DNA from: an uncultured Prolixibacteraceae bacterium
GTDB lineage: Bacteria > Bacteroidota > Bacteroidia > Bacteroidales > Prolixibacteraceae
Direction of reading: 5' to 3'
NCBI GenBank assembly: GCA_937915865.1
Contig: CALGIG010000010.1
Location: forward strand, 130,334 to 194,333
Length of the DNA: 64,000 nt
Under the pieces are notes generated by a model. The model had not been told where the DNA came from. It was given only the letters and a program-made list of their open reading frames with translations, and did no database searches. The position numbers and the translations under genes are program-made. Below, piece by piece: positions 55,187 to 63,217 of this stretch (position 1 is the stretch's first letter; every line of letters begins with the position of its first letter).

Positions 55187-57136
55187 ATGAAATTCCGGTT
55201 TATAACTATCAGGTTTTGTCTTGTTTCAATCAGCTTAGCTTTAAGCATTAATCTATTGGCACAACGTAATACATTGCACGATTTAGATGGAGTTGTCAGG
55301 CTTCAGTATAATAATCCGGGCTTGCAGGTTGATCTTGGTGTTGGGCTTTGGGCCTGGCCAATTCCCATCGATTTTGACAAAGATGGCGATATGGATTTGG
55401 TGGTTTCCAGTTCCGGAAATTTTCCTTACAATGGTTTATATTACTACGAAAATGTTTCGGGTGATAAATTTCCGGTATTTAAAAAATCAGTCAGATGGGC
55501 TGATGGCCCCTCCAATATTCAGATTTCATACGTCAATAATGAAACCAGGATTTTAGGCCCAGGTTTCGAATATACCAATTTCAGGAATAAACTACTGAAT
55601 GAACCAGTTGGGTTAATGATGGCCGACGATGTTTTTAAACTGATAAAACAGAAACGTTTGAGCGAATGGCGGCTTGTTGACTATGAAAATGACGGTGACC
55701 TTGACTTAATTGTTGGCATAGACGACTGGTCGGAATATGGTTGGGATAATGCTTTCGATTCAGCGGGGAAATGGAAAAATGGTCCTTTACATGGGTATGT
55801 GATTTTAGTTGAAAACGACAATGGAACGTACCGGGTTAAAGGAAAAATTAATGCAGACGGTAAACCAATCGATCAGTTTGGGCAACCTACCCCCAATATG
55901 TACGATTTTGATGGTGATGGCGATCTCGATTTGATTTGCGGTGAATTTCTGGATAAGCTTACCTGGTATGAGAATGTTGGCACACGCGAAAAACCCGAAT
56001 TTGCTGCTGGCCGGATTTTAACCAACGATTTAGGCCCGGTAAAAATGCATCTCGAAATGATTATGCCGGTTGCCGTTGACTGGGATGGCGATGGTGACAT
56101 TGATTTGATAGTGGGAGATGAGGATGGGCGCGTTGCTTTGATTGAAAATACCGGTACTGTAAAAAATCATGAACCGGTATTTAAAGCTCCGGTATATTTT
56201 CGTCAGGAAGCTGACTTTGTAAAATTTGGCGCCCTTGTTTCTCCATGTAGTGTCGATTGGGATGACGATGGTGACGAAGACCTGATTTGTGGCGACTCTG
56301 CCGGAAATATTGGTTACATTGAAAACCTTGGTGGTTTTCCACCTCGATGGAATGAACCTGTTTTGCTTCAGGCTGAAGGAAAACCAATACGGATAATGGC
56401 TGGAGAAAATGGATCGATACAAGGGCCCGTTGAACAAAAATGGGGTTACACTACATTGTCTGTAGCCGACTGGGATGGTGATGGTTTAAAAGACATCATT
56501 GTTAATTCGATATGGGGAAAAGTAGAATGGTTCAAAAACATAGGCACACGTATTCAACCTAAACTGGCAGCCAAACAAGCTGTAAAAATCGATTATCAAG
56601 GGAAACAGCCATTAAAACCTGCCTGGAACTGGTGGATTCCGGCTAAAGATGAATTGGCGACACAATGGCGTACAACTCCTTACGTTATCGACTGGAATAA
56701 AGATGGGCTGATGGATTTAGTGATGCTCGATCAGGAAGGTTACCTTGCATTTTTTAAACGTGTTAAAAGGAACGGGCAATTGATGTTGCTTCCGGGCGAA
56801 CGCATTTTCCTTGATGCAGATAAAAATAACCTCCCTTTACGCCTGAACGAGAAAACAGCCGGTGGAAGCGGACGCCGGAAATTTTGTCTGGCCGATTGGG
56901 ATGGAGATGGTGATACCGACCTGATGGTTGATAGTCAGAATATTTGTTGGTACGAGAATATTGGCTCAACAAATGGTAAAGTTGTGTTTAAAAAGCGAAA
57001 TGATTTGATGAATGTTCGTATGGCCGGGCACGATACTAGTCCGACCATTGTTGATTGGAATAAAGATGGTGTTCCCGATCTATTATTTGGAGCTGAGGAT
57101 GGACATTTGTACTATCTTCAAAATAAACGAAAATAA
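55187..57136 (+). CDS. Secreted FG-GAP/VCBS-repeat beta-propeller protein
   Basis: 649 aa with signal peptide to LLAQ (~25). Nine or so calcium-loop motifs run along the protein: DFDKDGDMDL, DYENDGDLDL, DFDGDGDLDLICGE, DWDGDGDIDLIVGDEDG, DWDDDGDEDLICGD, DWDGDGLKDIIVN, DWNKDGLMDLVML, DWDGDGDTDLMVD and DWNKDGVPDLLFG. Each is followed by a WYENVG/IENTG strand, typical of FG-GAP propeller blades. Such propellers bind glycans or occur in polysaccharide lyases and integrin-like adhesins; no lyase active site could be identified. Context (DUF1080 before, GH92 71 nt after) suggests glycan binding or breakdown at the surface. Confidence 0.85.
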   Translation: MKFRFITIRFCLVSISLALSINLLAQRNTLHDLDGVVRLQYNNPGLQVDLGVGLWAWPIPIDFDKDGDMDLVVSSSGNFPYNGLYYYENVSGDKFPVFKKSVRWADGPSNIQISYVNNETRILGPGFEYTNFRNKLLNEPVGLMMADDVFKLIKQKRLSEWRLVDYENDGDLDLIVGIDDWSEYGWDNAFDSAGKWKNGPLHGYVILVENDNGTYRVKGKINADGKPIDQFGQPTPNMYDFDGDGDLDLICGEFLDKLTWYENVGTREKPEFAAGRILTNDLGPVKMHLEMIMPVAVDWDGDGDIDLIVGDEDGRVALIENTGTVKNHEPVFKAPVYFRQEADFVKFGALVSPCSVDWDDDGDEDLICGDSAGNIGYIENLGGFPPRWNEPVLLQAEGKPIRIMAGENGSIQGPVEQKWGYTTLSVADWDGDGLKDIIVNSIWGKVEWFKNIGTRIQPKLAAKQAVKIDYQGKQPLKPAWNWWIPAKDELATQWRTTPYVIDWNKDGLMDLVMLDQEGYLAFFKRVKRNGQLMLLPGERIFLDADKNNLPLRLNEKTAGGSGRRKFCLADWDGDGDTDLMVDSQNICWYENIGSTNGKVVFKKRNDLMNVRMAGHDTSPTIVDWNKDGVPDLLFGAEDGHLYYLQNKRK

Positions 57137-57150
57137 ACGATTATTTTAAG

Positions 57151-57183
57151 AATGAGGGCTTTACTTTACGTGAAACCCTCATT
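57151..57183 (+). terminator. Weak hairpin between FG-GAP and GH92 genes
   Basis: 8-bp perfect stem AATGAGGG/CCCTCATT (57151-57158, 57176-57183) with a 17-nt loop, followed by TTTGCTTAG rather than a T tract. Attenuator or processing hairpin more likely than a strong terminator. Confidence 0.4.
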
Positions 57184-57207
57184 TGCTTAGTTAAATTTTG
57201 ATTGATT

Positions 57208-59583
57208 ATGAGATATATAAAAAGAAGTTTAATTGGATTGTCTCTGACAGTTTTAGGAATAATAAGTTTGCCTGCAATAGCTCAGGAAAAATCGCCTTCG
57301 GCCTATGTAAACCCGTTTTTAGGAACCGATTTTTTCGGGCATACTTTCCCCGGAGCATCATTACCCTATGCCATGGTTCACTTAAGCCCCGATGTAAATA
57401 ACCAGGGATGGACATATTGTGCAGGATACATCTATTCCGACAGTTCTATTATGGGTTTTAGCCATACGCATTGGAGTGGTGTTGGAATGGTGAATGGTGG
57501 CGATGTGTTATTGATGCCAACTACCGGACTAAAATTACAAACAGTGCCTGGCTCACAGGAAAACCCTGATGAAGGGTATCGTTCGCGTTTCGATCATTCC
57601 AGCGAAGCGGCTTCTCCCGGTTATTATGCTGTTTTTCTGAAAGACGAAAATGTGAAGGTTGAGCTCACTGCTACACAACGGGCGGGTTTTCACCGCTATA
57701 CATTTCCAGAGTGCGATCATGCACGTATAATCCTCGATTTAGGATACCAGATTGGAAACAACATTTCGCCTGAATTATCGGAGTTTAATATCATTAATAA
57801 TAATCGTATAGAAGGCGTAAAATGTGCCGGATTAGGAAAAGTGTATTTTGTGGCCGAATTCAGCAAACCTTTTAGATACTACGGAACTTTTGATAATGAC
57901 TTAAAAACCCCTGAGTCGGGTGGTAGCGTATGGCCATATAAAAACGGCGAAAAAGGTAAAAATATTGGCGCTTTTGTGGCCTTTAAAACGATGGAAAATG
58001 AGCGTATCCTTGTGAAAGTTGGTATCTCATATACAAGTCTTGAAGGTGCCCGCAAAAACCTGACTGCCGAGATTCCAAACTGGGATTTTGACGGAATTCG
58101 GAACAAAGCTACTGAAACCTGGAACAAGGAACTGTCGCGCATCAAAATTGAAGGGGCAACCGACGATCAGAAAGAAATTTTCTATACATCGCTCTATCAT
58201 TCGTTCCTGGCACAATACATTTCTCAGGATGTGGATGGCAAATACATGGGTTCGGATAAAAAGGTACACGAAGCAAAAGGATACGATTTTTACGGATCAT
58301 TTTCGTGCTGGGACACTTACCGTTCGCAACATCCGCTGTTGACTTTAACAGCCCCGGATCATGTCAACGATTTCATTAAATCGATTGTGGCCAAAACAAA
58401 AGATTACGGCTGGCTGCCAGCTCAACATTTCCTGAATGTTTATGGCGAATCGATGGTTGGCGATCACCTGATACCGGTTATTGTTGATGCCTACATGAAA
58501 GGTTACCGCGATTTCGATGTGAAATTCCTGTACGAAGCCATGCGTAAAAAGGCATTGGAAGAAGCACAGCCGCCGTTACCTCATTCTGCTAGTCGTTCAG
58601 GATTAAAATATTACCTGCAATTAGGTTATACCCCCGTTGATAAGGTTACCGAATCGGTACCAAATACGCTTGAACTGGCTTATGATGATTGGTGTATTGC
58701 ACAGCTTGCCAAAGAATTGGGCAAGAAAGATGATTACGAACTGTTTATGAAACGTGCCGGAAATTATCGTAATTTATGGGATAGCGAAACCCAGTTTATG
58801 AGACCGAAAAAGGCAGATGGTTCTTTCCTTGAAGCATTAAATGGCCGCGAACAGGAGATCGTGAAAGAAGGTGAACATTCGTATTACAAATATTTCGATC
58901 CGTTGCTGGTTGGAAAACGCCCAAACCGACATTATACTGAGTCGAATGCCTGGCAATACATCTGGTCGGTTCAGCATGATGTAAAAGGCCTGATTAATCT
59001 TTTCGGAGGGAATAAACCTTTTATCTCCAAACTGGATACATTCTTTGAAATGGACCCCAATATTACACCGCCCAAATATGTTGGAGTTGTCGGAACTATT
59101 GGACAGTATGTGCAGGGGAATCAACCTTCTCATCATGTGGCTTATTTGTACGATTATGCAGGCGAACCATGGAAAACACAGTTGCGTGCACGCCAGGTGG
59201 TTGAAGAATTATATCGGAGCGGTCCCGGCGGACTTTGTGGCAACGAAGATATGGGCTCACTGTCGTCGTGGTACGTTTTAAGCTCAATGGGTATTTATGC
59301 GGTGACTCCCGGCGAACCGGTTTATGCTATTGGGAGCCCATTATTTGGGAAAGCAACCATCGATTTGGGAAATGGAAAAACGTTCACAATTGAAACCCAA
59401 AATAATTCATCAGCTAATAAATTCATCCAGTCGGCTATATTGAATGGAAAACCAATGACCAAAACATGGCTGTCGCAAAAAGAAATTACTGATGGTGGGA
59501 AAGTAGTTTTCGTAATGGGGCCCGAACCCAACAAAAAGTGGGGTAGCCGTCCTGAAGATGCACCACCGTCAATGAGCAAATGA
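57208..59583 (+). CDS. GH92 exo-alpha-mannosidase (secreted), third copy
   Basis: 791 aa from the ATG at 57208 (a TTG at 57202 is less likely); signal peptide to AIAQE (~24). GH92 marks: NPFLGTDFFGHTFPGASLPYAM, GFSHTHWSGVGMVNGGD, SCWDTYRSQHPLL, SMVGDHLIPVIVDAY, YDDWCIAQLAKELG, ESNAWQYIWSVQHD (probable general acid Glu) and GGLCGNEDMGSLSSWY. The NEPSHH motif reads NQPSHH, a Glu-to-Gln change near the active site that may alter linkage preference. An extra ~20 residues (FLEALNGREQEIVKEGEHSY) sit before the acid motif. It is closer to the copy at 43814 than to the one at 20982. Confidence 0.94.
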   Translation: MRYIKRSLIGLSLTVLGIISLPAIAQEKSPSAYVNPFLGTDFFGHTFPGASLPYAMVHLSPDVNNQGWTYCAGYIYSDSSIMGFSHTHWSGVGMVNGGDVLLMPTTGLKLQTVPGSQENPDEGYRSRFDHSSEAASPGYYAVFLKDENVKVELTATQRAGFHRYTFPECDHARIILDLGYQIGNNISPELSEFNIINNNRIEGVKCAGLGKVYFVAEFSKPFRYYGTFDNDLKTPESGGSVWPYKNGEKGKNIGAFVAFKTMENERILVKVGISYTSLEGARKNLTAEIPNWDFDGIRNKATETWNKELSRIKIEGATDDQKEIFYTSLYHSFLAQYISQDVDGKYMGSDKKVHEAKGYDFYGSFSCWDTYRSQHPLLTLTAPDHVNDFIKSIVAKTKDYGWLPAQHFLNVYGESMVGDHLIPVIVDAYMKGYRDFDVKFLYEAMRKKALEEAQPPLPHSASRSGLKYYLQLGYTPVDKVTESVPNTLELAYDDWCIAQLAKELGKKDDYELFMKRAGNYRNLWDSETQFMRPKKADGSFLEALNGREQEIVKEGEHSYYKYFDPLLVGKRPNRHYTESNAWQYIWSVQHDVKGLINLFGGNKPFISKLDTFFEMDPNITPPKYVGVVGTIGQYVQGNQPSHHVAYLYDYAGEPWKTQLRARQVVEELYRSGPGGLCGNEDMGSLSSWYVLSSMGIYAVTPGEPVYAIGSPLFGKATIDLGNGKTFTIETQNNSSANKFIQSAILNGKPMTKTWLSQKEITDGGKVVFVMGPEPNKKWGSRPEDAPPSMSK

Positions 59584-59646
59584 TGCCAATTATTGACGAT
59601 TAGTGAGTTAAGTTATGGACTCAATTCATTGTCGTATTTTATTTCA

Positions 59647-59757
59647 GACTCACCCCATGTCTACTAGCGTTCGACTGAGCTCACGCCGAAGTCGGACGTT
59701 CCCCTTCTCTACCTTGTAGAGAGAGGAAAAGCGAGCGTTGCGAGCTTGGGGTGAGTC
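59647..59757. repeat. ACTCACCCCA/TGGGGTGAGT element (family B, long copy)
   Basis: 111 bp with perfect 11-bp ends GACTCACCCCA and TGGGGTGAGTC. Inside are GTTCGACTGAGCTCACGCCG, related in reverse to 26934-26958, and a CTCTAC..GTAGAG hairpin. It lies in the 323-bp gap 59584-59906, whose remainder is AT-rich with the motif at 59824 and a T10 run near 59870. Confidence 0.85.
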
Positions 59758-59906
59758 AATAAAACAACGAAAATACAATACGACGTTTATTTATTCTTAC
59801 AACTTATCTCCAAAGAATATAGACTAAACGAATTAAACATCCTAACCAAATCCCAGACACCACCAACGTTTTTTTTTTGACCTATTAACCAACAAAAAGT
59901 AGAATT

Positions 59907-62030
59907 ATGACTGTATTTAAAAGTAATCCCTACCGCAGGGCTGGAGTTTTGTTTCTTATAGGAATCTCTTTATCCATTGGTTGGGGAATCCGTGGAGATT
60001 TTGGACATGAATATGGCGCTTCATTTGCAGGATGTCTGGCAGCTTTAACGGCGGCCATTTTATCGGGACGAGAAGATTGGCGACAGCGAATTCCCTATTT
60101 TGCATTTTTTGGAGCGCTTGGCTGGGGCTTTGGCGCTACTATCTCGTATATGCAGGTAATTTCTTATACTGAAAGCGGACATGCTGTTTCGCAATGGTAC
60201 GGTTATCTATGTCTTTTCCTGATAGGATTTTTATGGGCCGGAATGGGAAGCATGGGCTCGGGTTTTGTAGCAACTGCGCCAAAAGAAAAAATTGAACAGA
60301 TTTTCAAACCATTGCTATTCGTATTTGCTTCATGGCTTATCCTCGATACGTTTGAAGATACAGTAGCTCATTGGCTACAATCAGGTATTTCGTTTGATGA
60401 AAACATGTCGCGACATAAAAATCCGTTGTATTGGTTCGATGCCGATTATCTTCCGGCTTCCTTTGCTGCAATTGGAGCTGCTGCTTACGATTTGTACGAA
60501 CGGAAAGGAGTACGTGATCGTTTCCTTTTACCTGCTTTTGCCGCCGCCGGGGCTATGGGCGGATGGATTATCCAGTTATTGCTTCGTCTTCTCGACTGGG
60601 AAAAAGGCTTAACATCAGCGCTTACCTATTTCCAGGGCGATCCATCATATATCGATCCGGCAACCGGGCAACATCTTTTTCCTGAATCCAATTTGCTGAA
60701 TAACTGGCCGCAGTGGTTTGGCGACTATCCGCAGCACATTGGCTGGTTTATCGGTTTATTAATTGGCATAGTCGCCTACTTTATCATTTATGGGAAATTT
60801 CGTCACGGATCATCTTTATTTGCCTGGATGGGAATGGGTTGGCTTGTTTCATTTCTGATTTTCCCTGTTTTTGGAAGTATTTTGTTCGCTCAGTACGGTG
60901 GGCTTCGTATGACACCTCCGCGTTCCGACGATTGGGCCGGAATTGTAGGCGTGTTTACCGCAACCAGCATCTGGATGTGGCGCAATAACCTGAAACAGGT
61001 AAGCATTGCTGCCGTTATTGGAGGAACTATTGGCGGACTGGGTTTTTCAGGTATCCAATGGCTCAAACATTTTCTCGACTCGTTTGGAAATCCACAGAAA
61101 TTACTTAATCATGGCTATGTGGCAGGTAGCCCCGAATACCTTGAAAAGGTGGCAACATGGGCTAAATGGCAGGGACAAAACTGGCATAGCTTTCTCGAAC
61201 AAAGTTATGGTTTTGTAAACGGAATTGCTTTGGCTGTTGTTTTCGGGTTTTTATTTACCCGTGTAAAAATTCATCAGGATCAGCCCGAAGCTGCCGGACA
61301 AAAGCCATCATATCGGTGGACACGTGCTTTTGCAGCATTATTTGTTCTACTTGGACTAACTTACTTTAATATGGTGAAAAACGTGGATGAGTGGGGTAGT
61401 AACCTGAATCCTGCTGTTTGGAAAACTGTTGTTACTCATCCAGATGGAACAACAGAGACCGTTCCTGCGCAGTGGGATATGCCTTATTTAGGGCATTTAC
61501 CAGGAATTGATTTTCTTCATTTGTCGCCAACTGGCTGGTTTAACCTAACCTGGGTTTTACTCATTATTGCCTGCATTTTAATAGTCAGGAAACATTATAG
61601 AAATCCATTGCCTATTTTCCCGCAAAGTTCGCTCGCTAAAGGACAGATCATTTTCCTGATTTTGCTTTGGATTATGGTTGTGGCCAATTTCGAACGGGCG
61701 CTTACAGGCTGGCATCCCAGTCGGCTGCTTACCGAGTGGGTAATTTTTGTAAATGCTATTATTGCTACAGCCCTGGTTTTGATTTTGCCCCGGAACAGTG
61801 AGGAAACTGTGTTTTCTGAAATCAGCGATTACAAGCAGTATTACAAACGAATCTGGTTGAAATCGCTGGGAACTGTATTAATTACCAGTATTTTATTCCT
61901 GACAACCAACCGAATGATTTACCAGTATCCGAGCTACGACAAGCTTAACCTTAAGCAATACCATACACGTTTTGGACCTGAGGCCAGTTGGCGAAGCAAA
62001 CCAAACCTGAAAAATGCTACTCATAAGTAA
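59907..62030 (+). CDS. Large polytopic inner membrane protein of unknown function
   Basis: 707 aa with about 13-15 hydrophobic helices. The N-terminus has GISLSIGWGIRGDFGHEYGA, with charged residues inside the membrane segment, followed by AAILSGREDWRQRI, SMGSGFVATAPKEKIEQI, GGLRMTPPRSDDWAGIVG and a periplasm-type loop NWPQWFGDYPQHIGW. I do not recognise the family. The many Trp, Asp and Arg residues in membrane segments suggest a transporter or membrane-embedded enzyme. It closes the co-directional block after GH92 and is followed by a palindromic repeat. Import of large oligosaccharides or modification of a lipid-linked sugar are guesses only. Confidence 0.7.
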   Translation: MTVFKSNPYRRAGVLFLIGISLSIGWGIRGDFGHEYGASFAGCLAALTAAILSGREDWRQRIPYFAFFGALGWGFGATISYMQVISYTESGHAVSQWYGYLCLFLIGFLWAGMGSMGSGFVATAPKEKIEQIFKPLLFVFASWLILDTFEDTVAHWLQSGISFDENMSRHKNPLYWFDADYLPASFAAIGAAAYDLYERKGVRDRFLLPAFAAAGAMGGWIIQLLLRLLDWEKGLTSALTYFQGDPSYIDPATGQHLFPESNLLNNWPQWFGDYPQHIGWFIGLLIGIVAYFIIYGKFRHGSSLFAWMGMGWLVSFLIFPVFGSILFAQYGGLRMTPPRSDDWAGIVGVFTATSIWMWRNNLKQVSIAAVIGGTIGGLGFSGIQWLKHFLDSFGNPQKLLNHGYVAGSPEYLEKVATWAKWQGQNWHSFLEQSYGFVNGIALAVVFGFLFTRVKIHQDQPEAAGQKPSYRWTRAFAALFVLLGLTYFNMVKNVDEWGSNLNPAVWKTVVTHPDGTTETVPAQWDMPYLGHLPGIDFLHLSPTGWFNLTWVLLIIACILIVRKHYRNPLPIFPQSSLAKGQIIFLILLWIMVVANFERALTGWHPSRLLTEWVIFVNAIIATALVLILPRNSEETVFSEISDYKQYYKRIWLKSLGTVLITSILFLTTNRMIYQYPSYDKLNLKQYHTRFGPEASWRSKPNLKNATHK

Positions 62031-62076
62031 ACAAATAAGGCAAAAAAGAAGAGGCTGTTCCAAAAGTTAGTGAGAA

Positions 62077-62147
62077 CGTCATTGGTAGGAGGAACGACTG
62101 AAGCAATCCTTTGTTTTACAGATTGCTTCGCGTTGCTACCAATGACG
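62077..62147. repeat. Palindromic intergenic repeat (CGTCATTGGTAG type)
   Basis: Outer arms CGTCATTGGTAG (62077-62088) and CTACCAATGACG (62136-62147), inner arms GAAGCAATC (62100-62108) and GATTGCTTC (62121-62129). This nested design is like the widespread CGTCATTGCGAGGAGGAACGAC-type intergenic repeats. It may also end transcription of the large block; it starts 46 nt after the last stop. Confidence 0.8.
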
Positions 62148-62201
62148 CTCTTTCTTAGATCCAAGCTCATCCGGATTTGCGCTATACTATTCGATGCGGC
62201 T

Positions 62202-62224
62202 GGTGCTGATTTACAATCAGCACC
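62202..62224. repeat. REP-like hairpin
   Basis: Perfect 10-bp arms GGTGCTGATT/AATCAGCACC with loop TAC. Second copy at 62851-62873. Confidence 0.8.
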
Positions 62225-62293
62225 TCTTAACTTCATATCTGTATCCATTTGAATAATTACACCAGCATTTGTGCATATCCGGGAATCTGGGTG

Positions 62294-62312
62294 CGGAGAT
62301 TTTTAATCTCCG
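62294..62312. repeat. REP-like hairpin
   Basis: Perfect 8-bp arms CGGAGATT/AATCTCCG with loop TTT. Second copy at 62943-62961. Confidence 0.75.
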
Positions 62313-62322
62313 TTTCAAGCAC

Positions 62323-62520
62323 CTAAACGAATCGTATTTCTACCAAGCCTTTCTCCCCTGAATAATCGCGTGCCGAACTGTAAAGATAATCTTTTGGCCG
62401 TCCAATCAATTCCGCTTTCACCGGATTATTGTGAGCATAATTCATTTTTTCTTCCAAATTCAAAGTTGTACAGCTGGATTGCAAATACAGAACTAAAAAG
62501 TGCCAATTACAAATTGGCAC
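62323..62520 (-). pseudogene. C-terminal remnant of a REP-associated tyrosine transposase (RAYT, IS200-like), copy 1
   Basis: Reading NYAHNNPVKAELIGRPKDYL followed by YSSARDYSGEKGLVEI is the standard C-terminal phrase of RAYT/Y1 transposases. The HUH catalytic half is absent; only ~45 family residues remain, and the apparent start lies in a REP-like hairpin. It is an inactive fragment within the duplicated segment. Confidence 0.8.
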
Positions 62521-62521
62521 T
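62499..62521. repeat. REP-like hairpin at the transposase remnant edge
   Basis: Perfect 10-bp arms AGTGCCAATT/AATTGGCACT with loop ACA. It abuts the broken upstream end of the RAYT remnant. Second copy at 63148-63170. Confidence 0.8.
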
Positions 62522-62611
62522 AGCGTTCGCTATTCTTTATGTATATCCCCATGAACGAGTTTTGCGTTCTTGTTCATCTAATTTATCAGGTTTTTGCTTT
62601 CTTGTATTTGA

Positions 62612-62779
62612 TTAATCTTTTGAATTATTCGCTTTTCTTTTTTTTCTTATTTCCCTTTTGATTGCATATTTCTTACCCCATTGCGCTAAATCTGAATCCG
62701 GGTCAACAAATTGCTCGTTTAATTGGGACTTTGTTAATCCTCTAAAGTTTTTAATCGTCACATGAATACTTTTTGACAT
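62612..62779 (-). CDS. Small conserved-looking protein, 55 aa, unknown function
   Basis: Minus-strand frame from ATG at 62779 to TAA at 62612: begins MSKSIHVTIKNFRGLTKSQL, continues EQFVDPDSDLAQWGKKYAIK and ends in a Lys/Arg-rich tail (REIRKKRKANNSKD). Balanced composition with an acidic DPDSD centre and a basic tail suggests a real protein, perhaps nucleic-acid associated. It lies between the two copies of the 394-bp repeat. No start region consensus is visible, so confidence is moderate. Confidence 0.55.
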   Translation of the reverse strand: MSKSIHVTIKNFRGLTKSQLNEQFVDPDSDLAQWGKKYAIKREIRKKRKANNSKD

Positions 62780-62850
62780 AGCTATTTGTTTTTCAAAATT
62801 GGCGGTAACCCAAGCTCATCCGGATTTGCGCTATACTATTCGATGCGGCT

Positions 62851-62873
62851 GGTGCTGATTTACAATCAGCACC
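62851..62873. repeat. REP-like hairpin (second copy)
   Basis: Same GGTGCTGATT/AATCAGCACC arms and TAC loop as 62202-62224. Confidence 0.8.
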
Positions 62874-62971
62874 TCTTAACTTCATATCTGTATCCATTTG
62901 AATAATTACACCAGCATTTGTGCATATCCGGGAATCTGGGTGCGGAGATTTTTAATCTCCGTTTCAAGCAC

Positions 62972-63169
62972 CTAAACGAATCGTATTTCTACCAAGCCTT
63001 TCTCCCCTGAATAATCGCGTGCCGAACTGTAAAGATAATCTTTTGGCCGTCCAATCAATTCCGCTTTCACCGGATTATTGTGAGCATAATTCATTTTTTC
63101 TTCCAAATTCAAAGTTGTACAGCTGGATTGCAAATACAGAACTAAAAAGTGCCAATTACAAATTGGCAC
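62972..63169 (-). pseudogene. C-terminal remnant of a RAYT transposase, copy 2
   Basis: Encodes the same 65 residues as 62323-62520, again without the catalytic N-terminal half. Identity of the two remnants shows they arose by duplication of one fragment and not by two transpositions of a complete element. Confidence 0.8.
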
Positions 63170-63217
63170 TAGCGTTCGCTATTCTTTATGCATATCCCCA
63201 TGAGCAGGGGGATTCTA

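Larger units (their letters stand above)
62161..62554. repeat. 394-bp direct repeat, left copy
   Basis: Matches 62810-63203 at 393 of 394 positions (difference at 62542/63191); the period is 649 bp. It contains a transposase remnant (62323-62520, minus strand) and three REP-like hairpins at 62202-62224, 62294-62312 and 62499-62521. The near identity implies a recent duplication. Confidence 0.95.
62810..63203. repeat. 394-bp direct repeat, right copy
   Basis: Near-identical to 62161-62554. Same internal order: hairpin, hairpin, transposase remnant, hairpin. It ends 14 bp before the stop codon of the minus-strand gene at 63218. Confidence 0.95.

Noticed and set aside
62161..63203. CRISPR array suggested by repeated segments
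   Set aside because: Only two long copies with a 255-bp spacer; no short regularly spaced repeats and no cas genes.
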